DNA of 55,170 bases from JABDJZ01 sp047619685 (GTDB lineage Bacteria; Bacteroidota; Rhodothermia; Rhodothermales; UBA10348), in assembly GCA_047619685.1 (NCBI GenBank), contig JBLHLC010000029.1:1-55170 (forward strand). The letters are read 5' to 3'. Both the position numbers and the translations under genes were made by a program. The notes under the pieces were generated by a model, which did no database searches, was not told the origin of the DNA, and worked only from the letters and a program-made list of their open reading frames with translations. Shown piece by piece: positions 15,807-22,583 of this stretch. Each line of letters starts with the position of its first letter. Position 1 is the first letter of the stretch.

Positions 15807-16412
15807 GTGATTGAACAACGGGATGATAGGAAAGCTTTACGTGTCGTTCTTCTGGGAGCCGAGAGCACCGGAAAGAGCACACTGGCCGCGGCGCTGGGGC
15901 GGGAGACAGGCTGGCCCCTTGTGGCCGAGGCTGCGCGCACCTGGGCATCGCGCGTGAACCGACCGCTCACGGCTTTTGACGTGTCCACCATTGCCGCAAT
16001 CCACCTTCAGGAGAGGCAGTCGGTGCTGCTGGCGGCCAACCACAGGGGCGTGGCTGGCATTCTGCTGGATACGGACCTGTTGGCCACACGGGTCTACGCG
16101 AGGCACTACCACCAAATTGACCCGGCGTGGCTTCGGGATGCGGCGGCGGCTTGCCGTGGAGACCTCTACCTATTGTGCGCCGATGACTTCCCATTTCGGT
16201 CCGAGGAGGGACAAAGGGGGGCGGAGACTGATCGTTCAGTCATTCAGGAGGCCATGCAACGAGCGGTAGCCGTATCGCAAGCATGGGTGGTTTGGATATC
16301 CGGGAGTCCAGAGGAACGCCTTGCCGCGGCGATGGAGGCGATTTCGGAATATGCAGAAACGAAAACCGCCGGAGCTGCAGAAAGCGGCTCCGGCGGTTCG
16401 GAAGAATCTTGA
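15807..16412 (+). CDS. NadR-type nicotinamide riboside kinase (AAA_28 P-loop ATPase)
   Basis: This 201-residue P-loop protein matches the C-terminal ribosylnicotinamide kinase domain of NadR, which phosphorylates nicotinamide riboside during NAD salvage. The Walker A motif GAESTGKST lies at about residues 17-25. The lid and base-binding stretch DTDLLATRVYARHYH and the LCADDFPFRSEEGQRG segment correspond to the NadR pattern. The adenylyltransferase and DNA-binding domains of full NadR are absent. GTG at 15807 is the only plausible start before the first strand, and it lies nine bases from the divergent spmA start. The last 16 residues are Gly/Ser/Glu-rich and are encoded by a 12-bp inverted repeat, so the tail is likely unstructured. 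Confidence 0.85.
   Translation: MIEQRDDRKALRVVLLGAESTGKSTLAAALGRETGWPLVAEAARTWASRVNRPLTAFDVSTIAAIHLQERQSVLLAANHRGVAGILLDTDLLATRVYARHYHQIDPAWLRDAAAACRGDLYLLCADDFPFRSEEGQRGAETDRSVIQEAMQRAVAVSQAWVVWISGSPEERLAAAMEAISEYAETKTAGAAESGSGGSEES
16364..16398 (-). terminator. Hairpin in the NadR-like 3' end, probable terminator for the subtilase gene
   Basis: A perfect 12-bp inverted repeat pairs AACCGCCGGAGC (16364-16375) with GCTCCGGCGGTT (16387-16398) around an 11-nt loop. On the minus strand it comes 24 bp after the subtilase stop and is followed by a broken T tract (TTTTCGTTTC). On the plus strand it is inside coding sequence. It therefore looks like an intrinsic terminator for the minus-strand gene that has been accommodated in the tail of the convergent gene. 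Confidence 0.55.
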
Positions 16413-16421
16413 AAGGAGTAC

Positions 16422-17768
16422 TCAGAAGGTGCCGACGAATACGGACTTATTCGTAGTGGCGCCTCCGGTCAGCGCAACGCCGGATCTTGAAGACTCAAGC
16501 AGCGCCGCAAGAACCGCAGCCGGCGAGGCCGTTGGGTTCTTCGACAGGTAGAGAGCCGCAGCGCCAGCCACATGTGGGGCGGCCATCGAGGTGCCGGACA
16601 TCTTGACGGGGGTACCAAAGCCACCGAGCATCGGCGACAGCGACACCACGTCTGTCCCCGGAGCCAGGATGTCGACTTGGGGCCCCCAGTTTGAGTATGG
16701 CGCAAAATCGCCGTTCTGATCATGCGCACCGACGGTGATCACGCTCTCGACGTGGGCAGGCGTTACACCAGAGGAATTTATTCCCTGATTTCCAGCGGCC
16801 ACAACAACCGTGGCCCCGAGCCCGACCAGGTACGCAACGCTTTCATCCAGAGCGGTGTAGCCCGGCGTCCCGATGTCCTCCCCAAGGGACAGGTTTACCA
16901 CCATGGGCGTCGTCGGGTTTGCAAGGCGAGCTTTGATGATGTACTCGATTGCCGCGACAACAACGGACACGTCGGTCGAGCCGTTGTCCCCAAGAACCTT
17001 CAGGTTGTGGATCCTTGCTCCAGGAGCAACACCCACGAGTCCGTCGGCATTGTCCATGGCGGCTATGATGCCCGCTATGTGGGTGCCGTGGCCGTCGACG
17101 TCGGTCGGGTCAACAATGCCCGTCCCAAGGGAATCGCGGAAGTCGATGGATTCCACAATATTGATGTCGTCGTTGGTGACCCCGGAGTCAACGATGTACA
17201 CGTCAACGTCTACGCTGCCCGCTCCATCGCCCGAGACGGTGGAGCTTTTGTCACCGCCGATATACGCGACGCTCCAGGGTATTTTCTGACCACTGTGGCC
17301 GGTCAACGAGGCTGATTCAGGCGTATCCACTGCGAAGTCAGGCTCCAGCCATTCGATTTCCGGGTCCGCTTGAAAGGCCGTAAGAATGCCCGCAAAGTCA
17401 GAGCCGCCGGTTGTGTCCGTAATCGTGACCGCAAATCCGCCGAAGGCTTCGCTGTACTCAAACCGCTCCATGAGTCGGTAGCGCTCAAACAGTCTGTAGC
17501 GCTCCAGGAGAGCGTACCGCTCCATCAGCCTGTAGGGTTTGATCTTGAAAATGATGCCCAGCTCATTTGGCCGCTTGCCAGCAGAGAACTGGTTTGTCCC
17601 TGTCCGTAGCGCTTTGTCCAGAAGATGGGCGTGGCGGAGCTTGGGGCCGACTTCAACCTCGGTTTGTGAGGCCTGATCGGAAGAACCGATGAGGGAGTCG
17701 CTGCAGCCTGCCAACAGGAGGCCAACAAAGGCCAAAGGAAGCACAAGGTGCCGGTAGAGCGAGGTCAT
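16422..17768 (-). CDS. Subtilisin-like (S8) serine protease lipoprotein
   Basis: The product is 448 residues, starting at the ATG at 17768 with a lipoprotein signal (lipobox LLAGC, Cys22). A propeptide of about 120 residues includes an inhibitor I9-like part (GGFAVTITDTT... DPEIEWLEPDF). The protease domain has the catalytic triad Asp194 (IVDSGV), His227 (DGHGTHIAG) and Ser394 (SGTSMAAPH), and the oxyanion Asn327 (AAGNQG). The domain is complete. Between signal and inhibitor part lie four exact-register hexapeptide repeats (residues 79-102, listed separately). The protein should sit on the outer or inner membrane and degrade extracellular protein. It converges on the NadR-like kinase gene. 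Confidence 0.95.
   Translation of the reverse strand: MTSLYRHLVLPLAFVGLLLAGCSDSLIGSSDQASQTEVEVGPKLRHAHLLDKALRTGTNQFSAGKRPNELGIIFKIKPYRLMERYALLERYRLFERYRLMERFEYSEAFGGFAVTITDTTGGSDFAGILTAFQADPEIEWLEPDFAVDTPESASLTGHSGQKIPWSVAYIGGDKSSTVSGDGAGSVDVDVYIVDSGVTNDDINIVESIDFRDSLGTGIVDPTDVDGHGTHIAGIIAAMDNADGLVGVAPGARIHNLKVLGDNGSTDVSVVVAAIEYIIKARLANPTTPMVVNLSLGEDIGTPGYTALDESVAYLVGLGATVVVAAGNQGINSSGVTPAHVESVITVGAHDQNGDFAPYSNWGPQVDILAPGTDVVSLSPMLGGFGTPVKMSGTSMAAPHVAGAAALYLSKNPTASPAAVLAALLESSRSGVALTGGATTNKSVFVGTF
17463..17534 (-). repeat. Four tandem 18-bp repeats coding for YRLxER hexapeptides
   Basis: Residues 79-102 of the subtilase precursor are four consecutive six-residue units of the form Tyr-(Arg/Ala)-Leu-(Met/Leu/Phe)-Glu-Arg. 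The DNA repeats in the same 18-bp register, with synonymous and non-synonymous differences between copies. The units lie in the propeptide, before the inhibitor-like strand. Heptad-free charged/aromatic repeats like this would form an amphipathic helix. Confidence 0.9.
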
Positions 17769-17971
17769 AGGGGAAGTGGAAATGTGATAGGGACTCTTGC
17801 CTAGAGAGGGAGCAGCCTGCCGTTCCGCAACGGACCCAGTGACATGGCTGTGATGAAGCCTGTATCGGCACCTAGGCCCAACACCTTTAATTGCAGCCTC
17901 AAGAAAACTCGATAAAAGGCGAATGGCCCTTAAGAGAACACGCGCGACGGTCGAAACCCCATGGGTCAATC

Positions 17972-19105
17972 ATGCGCGTGCCCATGCTGTCCAGAGCCCC
18001 AATTTTTCTCCTTGTTCTGCTGGTCTCCTGCCAGACCATCACAGAGCCGGATATTCTCGGCGATACAGATCCGCTGCCCGAGGCAACTGGCCTGCGGGTG
18101 CTGGGATATCACCCCTGGTGGTCAGGCGAGGCGTGGCGTGACTACGATTTTGACACCCTGGATGGCGTCTATTTTTTCTCACTGGAAGTCGGTCCGGATG
18201 GCCAGATCGTCAACGATCGGGGGTGGCCCAGCGCATGGCAGGATCTGATCGCGACGGCGCGCTCTACGGATACACCCATTATGCCGAGCGTGACGATCCT
18301 GGACGCCGACACCTACCTGCGTGTGTTCACAGACTCTGCTGCCACGGCCAATCTGACTGCGGAGTTGATCGATCTCGCCTCCGACGTTTCAGCAGACGGC
18401 GTCCATCTGGATTTCGAGATGTTTGAGCCCGTGACCCCGGCGGCCAGGGATGCGGTAACGAAACTGGTCTCAGACCTGCGCAGTGGACTGACCCTCCGGC
18501 ATTCCGAGGCCACCGTGACCATGTATATGCTGGCGGAGGATCCCGGGGATGTGCTCGATGAAGTGGCCTTGGCGCCCCATCTGGACCGATTCATCGTCCA
18601 GGCCTATGATTTGCACTGGCAGTCCGGTCCCGTGGCGGGTCCCGTGGCGCCGATCGAAGGATGGGGAGGACGAAATTGGGGGTCGATCCTGAACACGTTC
18701 GTGTCCTACGGCATCGAGCCCTCCAAAATGCTCTTCACCGTTCCCTACTTCGGCTACGAGTGGCCTACGGTAGATTATCTGCCCGGCTCGGAGACCACGG
18801 GACCAGGAGCGATCCTGGCGTATGGCTCGGGTTCGGCCGATCTACCCAGCGCACGGGACAGAGCGGCGGAATACGGAAAGCTCCGTGATGCCTCCTCCGG
18901 ATCCCCGTACTACGCGTACCGAGACTCTCTGGGTTGGCGCCAGGGATGGTTCGAAGACGCTCAGAGCATCGCGGACAAGTACTACTTTGCCGCCAGTCGA
19001 GGTCTGGGTGGCGTTGCCATCTTCCCGCTTTCGTACGGCGATCCAGAGTTGTTGGCCACACTTGCCCACGCCCGGGCTCTCAAACAAATTGTGGTCGCCC
19101 CTTGA
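17972..19105 (+). CDS. GH18-like lipoprotein (first of a tandem pair)
   Basis: This 377-residue lipoprotein (lipobox LLVSC, Cys20) has a glycoside hydrolase family 18-like TIM barrel. The catalytic strand reads DGVHLDFE (142-149). Compared with the DGxDxDxE signature, the second Asp is His145, while Asp147 and the acid Glu149 are kept. Spore-type GH18 enzymes acting on peptidoglycan also lack that Asp. Further family segments are VQAYDLHW (near 205-215), VPYFGYEWPTV, and a C-terminal GLGGVAIFPLSYGD. The likely substrate is a GlcNAc-containing glycan such as peptidoglycan or chitin. The next gene is a paralogue whose ATG shares its A with this stop codon. The ATG at 17972 starts the signal peptide. 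A longer frame upstream is not signal-like. Confidence 0.87.
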   Translation: MRVPMLSRAPIFLLVLLVSCQTITEPDILGDTDPLPEATGLRVLGYHPWWSGEAWRDYDFDTLDGVYFFSLEVGPDGQIVNDRGWPSAWQDLIATARSTDTPIMPSVTILDADTYLRVFTDSAATANLTAELIDLASDVSADGVHLDFEMFEPVTPAARDAVTKLVSDLRSGLTLRHSEATVTMYMLAEDPGDVLDEVALAPHLDRFIVQAYDLHWQSGPVAGPVAPIEGWGGRNWGSILNTFVSYGIEPSKMLFTVPYFGYEWPTVDYLPGSETTGPGAILAYGSGSADLPSARDRAAEYGKLRDASSGSPYYAYRDSLGWRQGWFEDAQSIADKYYFAASRGLGGVAIFPLSYGDPELLATLAHARALKQIVVAP

Positions 19106-20178
19106 TGCGTTTTCTCCTGGTTCTCCTGGTTCTCGGCGGCTGCGCTCCCGAACCCGAGGCGCAGGCACAACGCGTGATAGGATACCATGCGTGGTGGATG
19201 CAGGACTCGTGGCAGGACTTTGATCTGGGTCTGTACGACAAGATTCTTTTTTTCGAGTTCGCGGTCCAGCCAGACGGAAGTGTCTCGGAGACCCACGGTT
19301 GGCCGGACCGGTGGACTCCCCTGATAGATGCGGTCCATCAGGCCGGCGGAAAAGTCGCGCCAACCTTTGCCATTCTGGACCCCGTCTTGTTCTCCGCTGT
19401 CCTCGGCGATCCCGCCGCCCGAAACCGACTTAAAAACACGATTCTCTCCATGGTGACCAGTGCCGAAGCCGACGGCGCGCACTTGAATTTCGAGATCTTC
19501 GAGCCGTCCAGCGCGGCCGCACGCGCTGGCTTTACGGCCCTCGCGCGAGACTTGAGACGCGAACTAAGGGCGTACCGGGCATCGGCCGAACTCACCATGT
19601 TCATCCCGGGTTTTGACTACGGCGAGGCCTACGATGAGGTAGCCCTTGCCGGCGTGGCCGACTACCTGATCGTTCAGGGCTACGATATGCACTGGTTGAA
19701 CGGCCCCACCGCGGGGCCTGTGGCACCCGTAAGCGGCTGGGACGGGGCCTCCTGGGAGGGCATCACGAGCCGATTCGCCGGCTTGGACATACCGGCTGAC
19801 AAGATCACCATGGCCGTGCCCTACTTCGGCTACGAATGGCCAACAGTCTCTGCGGTGGCCGGGGCTTCTACACGGGGAGAGGGCGTGCCGATCACCTACG
19901 CTCCGGTTAGCGGCGACCTTCTGCCGTTGATCCGCATCTCGGCCCGCCAGAGGGCGGCGCAATACGGCATCAAACGGGACCCGGTCTCGGGTTCGCCCTA
20001 CTATTCCTACCAGGGCTCTGGCGGCTGGTATCAGGGTTGGTTCGAAGACGCGGAAAGCATGCGCGCCAAGTACAGGTTCGTCAACCGCAGGGGACTGGGC
20101 GGCGTGGCTGTTTTTCTGCTTGGGTATGATGGGGGGCTTTTGGAGCCCATTCTTCGAGAGGAATTTCGCGGACGCTAG
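19105..20178 (+). CDS. GH18-like lipoprotein (second of a tandem pair), altered active site
   Basis: This 357-residue paralogue of the preceding gene starts in the overlap TGATG, so translation is coupled. Its lipoprotein signal is short (lipobox LGGC, Cys13). The fold segments match its neighbour throughout: GYHAWW, VQGYDMHW, GPVAPVSGW, VPYFGYEWPTV, SGSPYYSYQ, WYQGWFEDAES, GLGGVAVFLLGYD. The catalytic strand reads DGAHLNFE (123-130), so the Asp next to the acid Glu130 is Asn128. In GH18 that Asp helps position the substrate N-acetyl group, so activity may be reduced or altered. It could serve as a glycan-binding partner of the first copy. Confidence 0.87.
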   Translation: MRFLLVLLVLGGCAPEPEAQAQRVIGYHAWWMQDSWQDFDLGLYDKILFFEFAVQPDGSVSETHGWPDRWTPLIDAVHQAGGKVAPTFAILDPVLFSAVLGDPAARNRLKNTILSMVTSAEADGAHLNFEIFEPSSAAARAGFTALARDLRRELRAYRASAELTMFIPGFDYGEAYDEVALAGVADYLIVQGYDMHWLNGPTAGPVAPVSGWDGASWEGITSRFAGLDIPADKITMAVPYFGYEWPTVSAVAGASTRGEGVPITYAPVSGDLLPLIRISARQRAAQYGIKRDPVSGSPYYSYQGSGGWYQGWFEDAESMRAKYRFVNRRGLGGVAVFLLGYDGGLLEPILREEFRGR

Positions 20179-20200
20179 AACGCGGTTCCGGAGGCTGTCC

Positions 20201-20941
20201 TCAGGTCAGCCGGGTCGCGACGAGGTCGGCGATGAGCGCCCAGGCATCAGGGAGGGCAGACCACAGATCGGCCGGAATGGAGACGTCGCCGGGATGACCA
20301 ATGCCGATGACCATTCCGGGGACTACTGCCGCATCCGGGGCTGAGGCGACCGCGACGAAAACGTCTGGCGAGGGTGGAGAACCCGACCACGCGTCCACGG
20401 CGACGACCAGTTGTCCCTTCTTCGGAGGACCTGTCCGCGTCACCCGCGCGTGTCGGGCAAGGGAGTGGGCCAGGGCGTCGGCGGCGGTGCCCTTCGGGAT
20501 AAAGACGGTGGGCTGGCCCGCGGGGGGGGCGAACTGTGGCGGGAAACTCACCTGTTCGCAGAGTTCAATCAACACGCGCGCCGTGTCCCGGGGATGGAGG
20601 AACGCGATTCGTTTACCGTCAGCACCCGGTTTCGGGGGGGCCAACAGCGTATATCCCAAGCCAGCCAATCGATCCGCTTCCTCCGCGAGATCATCGACCT
20701 CAAAAGCCAGATGGTGGACGCCGGGACCGCGTTTGGCAAGAAAGCCGGCAATCGGAGAGTCCTCGGACGTGGCCTCAAGGAGTTCAAGCTTGGTCGAGCC
20801 AGCATTCAGAAAATGAGTTTGGACGCCCTCCGAGGCGACACCCTCGGACTTGTAAACCTCGCGACCAAGAACATCCTTCAGAATCTTCCGGACTTCCGCC
20901 ACATCCTGGACCGCAATTCCCACGTGTTCGAGGCGACGCAT
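20201..20941 (-). CDS. mce: Methylmalonyl-CoA epimerase (VOC fold) with an unknown C-terminal domain
   Basis: The first about 132 of 246 residues match methylmalonyl-CoA epimerase, which interconverts the R and S forms of methylmalonyl-CoA in propionate and branched-chain catabolism. The metal-binding residues expected in the two betaalphabetabetabeta units are present: His6 (LEHVGIAV), Gln41 (VQTHFL), His76 or His77 (GVHHLAFEV) and Glu126 (VLIELCE). The remaining about 110 residues (from about 136) are not part of the usual 130-150-residue enzyme and I do not recognise them. They run from FIPKGTAADALAHSL to ALIADLVATRLT and look like a compact alpha/beta domain. The gene starts 22 bp from the divergent transporter gene. 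Confidence 0.87.
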   Translation of the reverse strand: MRRLEHVGIAVQDVAEVRKILKDVLGREVYKSEGVASEGVQTHFLNAGSTKLELLEATSEDSPIAGFLAKRGPGVHHLAFEVDDLAEEADRLAGLGYTLLAPPKPGADGKRIAFLHPRDTARVLIELCEQVSFPPQFAPPAGQPTVFIPKGTAADALAHSLARHARVTRTGPPKKGQLVVAVDAWSGSPPSPDVFVAVASAPDAAVVPGMVIGIGHPGDVSIPADLWSALPDAWALIADLVATRLT

Positions 20942-20963
20942 ACTGGAAAAGTTTAATTGTTAG

Positions 20964-21983
20964 ATGGACGATATTGAACATGCGGCCTCAAAACCAGAAG
21001 TGCCGAAATCAATTATCACCCGGGAGGGCCAATCTGTGCATACAACGTCCGAACATCTGGAAGCGCCGCCGCGGGATCTGAAGCGGCTGGTGATGAACCT
21101 GAGTTTGGGCGTGGCCGTCTTGATGTTGGGCGGCAAGATGGCGGCCTATCTCATAACCGGCAGTGCCGCCATTCTCTCGGACGCCCTTGAGTCCGTAGTC
21201 CACCTGTTTGCGACTGGATTCGCGGCGTTCAGCCTCTGGTACGCCAGCAGACCGGCGGACGACAAACACCCCTACGGCCACGGCAAGATTGCCTACTTCT
21301 CCAGCGGATTCGAAGGTGGAATGATCCTTATCGCGGCGGTCCTCATCATCTACACCGCGGTGGTGGATCTGATCAGGGGCCCGGAGTTGCAGCAGTTGGG
21401 CACAGGCCTCCTGATCACCGCGGGCCTGATGCTGATCAACCTGGCTCTCGGGATCACCCTGATCCGCATTGGGCGAAGCCACCACTCCATCGTCGTAGAA
21501 TCAAATGGCCAGCACGTGCTCACCGATATGTGGACGAGCCTTGGCGTTCTGGTGGGCATCGGACTTGTCGAGTTGACCGGAATGGTTTGGCTGGATCCGG
21601 TGACGGCCATTCTTCTGGGCCTGAACATCATGTGGACGGCCGGCACACTCATCAGGCGCTCGGTATCAGGTCTCATGGAAGAAGCCCTCCCCGCGGACCA
21701 TCTGGCGCTCACCAACACGCTGGACAGAGGGGTCGAAGAGGGCAACATCACGGGATGGCATGAACTACGACACCGGCGTGTGTATGCCCAGATTTGGGTG
21801 GAATACCATCTGCTCTTTCCAGACGAAATCACCGTTACCGATGCGCATGGCCGCGCACACGTGCTGGACGAAGCCATTCGAGCCCTGTTTCCGCACCAGG
21901 AGGTCGTCGTAACGGCGCACTTCGAGCCCGCAACCCGGCACGATGCGGCTCACCCATTCGGACACGAGGCGCCCAACCAGTAG
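20964..21983 (+). CDS. Cation diffusion facilitator (CDF) family metal exporter
   Basis: The product is 339 residues with six predicted membrane helices between about 42 and 232 and a cytoplasmic C-terminal domain (about 235-325). Metal-site residues of the family are present: Asp in ILSDALES (second helix) and the HxxxD pair in HVLTDMWTS (fifth helix). The loop HPYGHGKIAYFSS is also characteristic. CDF proteins expel Zn, Fe, Mn or related divalent cations in exchange for protons. The specificity cannot be told from this sequence. The C-terminal region is rich in His (HELRHRRV, HAHV, HFEPATRHDAAHPFGH), which may bind metal. Its start is 22 bp from the divergent epimerase gene. Confidence 0.93.
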   Translation: MDDIEHAASKPEVPKSIITREGQSVHTTSEHLEAPPRDLKRLVMNLSLGVAVLMLGGKMAAYLITGSAAILSDALESVVHLFATGFAAFSLWYASRPADDKHPYGHGKIAYFSSGFEGGMILIAAVLIIYTAVVDLIRGPELQQLGTGLLITAGLMLINLALGITLIRIGRSHHSIVVESNGQHVLTDMWTSLGVLVGIGLVELTGMVWLDPVTAILLGLNIMWTAGTLIRRSVSGLMEEALPADHLALTNTLDRGVEEGNITGWHELRHRRVYAQIWVEYHLLFPDEITVTDAHGRAHVLDEAIRALFPHQEVVVTAHFEPATRHDAAHPFGHEAPNQ

Positions 21984-21988
21984 TCCTG

Positions 21989-22576
21989 CTAGACTTCCGT
22001 ACAGCCCGTCCACACGGGAATGGCGGTATTGCCCATATAGCCCAGGTCCTGCACGCCCAGTTTGCTGCTGTAGAACCCAGACATGGTCATGTCCCTGGCC
22101 AAACTAAAAAACGCGACGCCTGCCGAGTCCTCCTCCGCGGCAACATCGGGCCACGCAATGCGGTCCACCATCGCAATCCGATTCTGCTCGGAGCATTCGG
22201 CGAAGGGACTCGCAAACGTCTTCTGGCAGGCAATATCCAACCACGCCATACCGCCTCTGAGCCGCACCCTGAAGGATTCGTGCTCCCACGCGGTGAAGTC
22301 AATAAACTCCGGGACCCGCGCATCGGTCGCGCTGCCGGAATGTTCGTCGGCCGGGATAATGATGTCCACCAGCACGCGGAGCGTATTCATCTCAGACTCG
22401 GAGAAGAAACGCGGCGTGTAGCCCGAGAAGTCACCAGGCGGGTCGCCAAGCTTGGCAACGCGGGTGAGCGAGGCACCGGCAGCACCCTGTTCGCCGGTTT
22501 CGGCGGGGCTGCATCCGGGCAGGGCGACTCCCACCGAAGCCACACCGAGAAGTTTGAGGTATTCGCGTCTGTCCAT
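21989..22576 (-). CDS. Gluconate 2-dehydrogenase subunit 3 family protein (Tat-exported)
   Basis: This 195-residue protein has a twin-arginine signal (DRREYLKLLG) and ends its signal region with ALPGC, so it may be a Tat lipoprotein. The core, with LRVLVDIIIPADEHSGSA and MAWLDIACQKTF, matches the small-subunit family (Gluconate_2-dh3) that partners GMC oxidoreductases. Such subunits help export or stabilise the flavoprotein and may pass electrons on. It lies seven bases downstream of the GMC gene on the same strand, so the two form a complex-encoding operon. No cytochrome c subunit is adjacent. Confidence 0.92.
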   Translation of the reverse strand: MDRREYLKLLGVASVGVALPGCSPAETGEQGAAGASLTRVAKLGDPPGDFSGYTPRFFSESEMNTLRVLVDIIIPADEHSGSATDARVPEFIDFTAWEHESFRVRLRGGMAWLDIACQKTFASPFAECSEQNRIAMVDRIAWPDVAAEEDSAGVAFFSLARDMTMSGFYSSKLGVQDLGYMGNTAIPVWTGCTEV

Positions 22577-22583
22577 GATCTCG

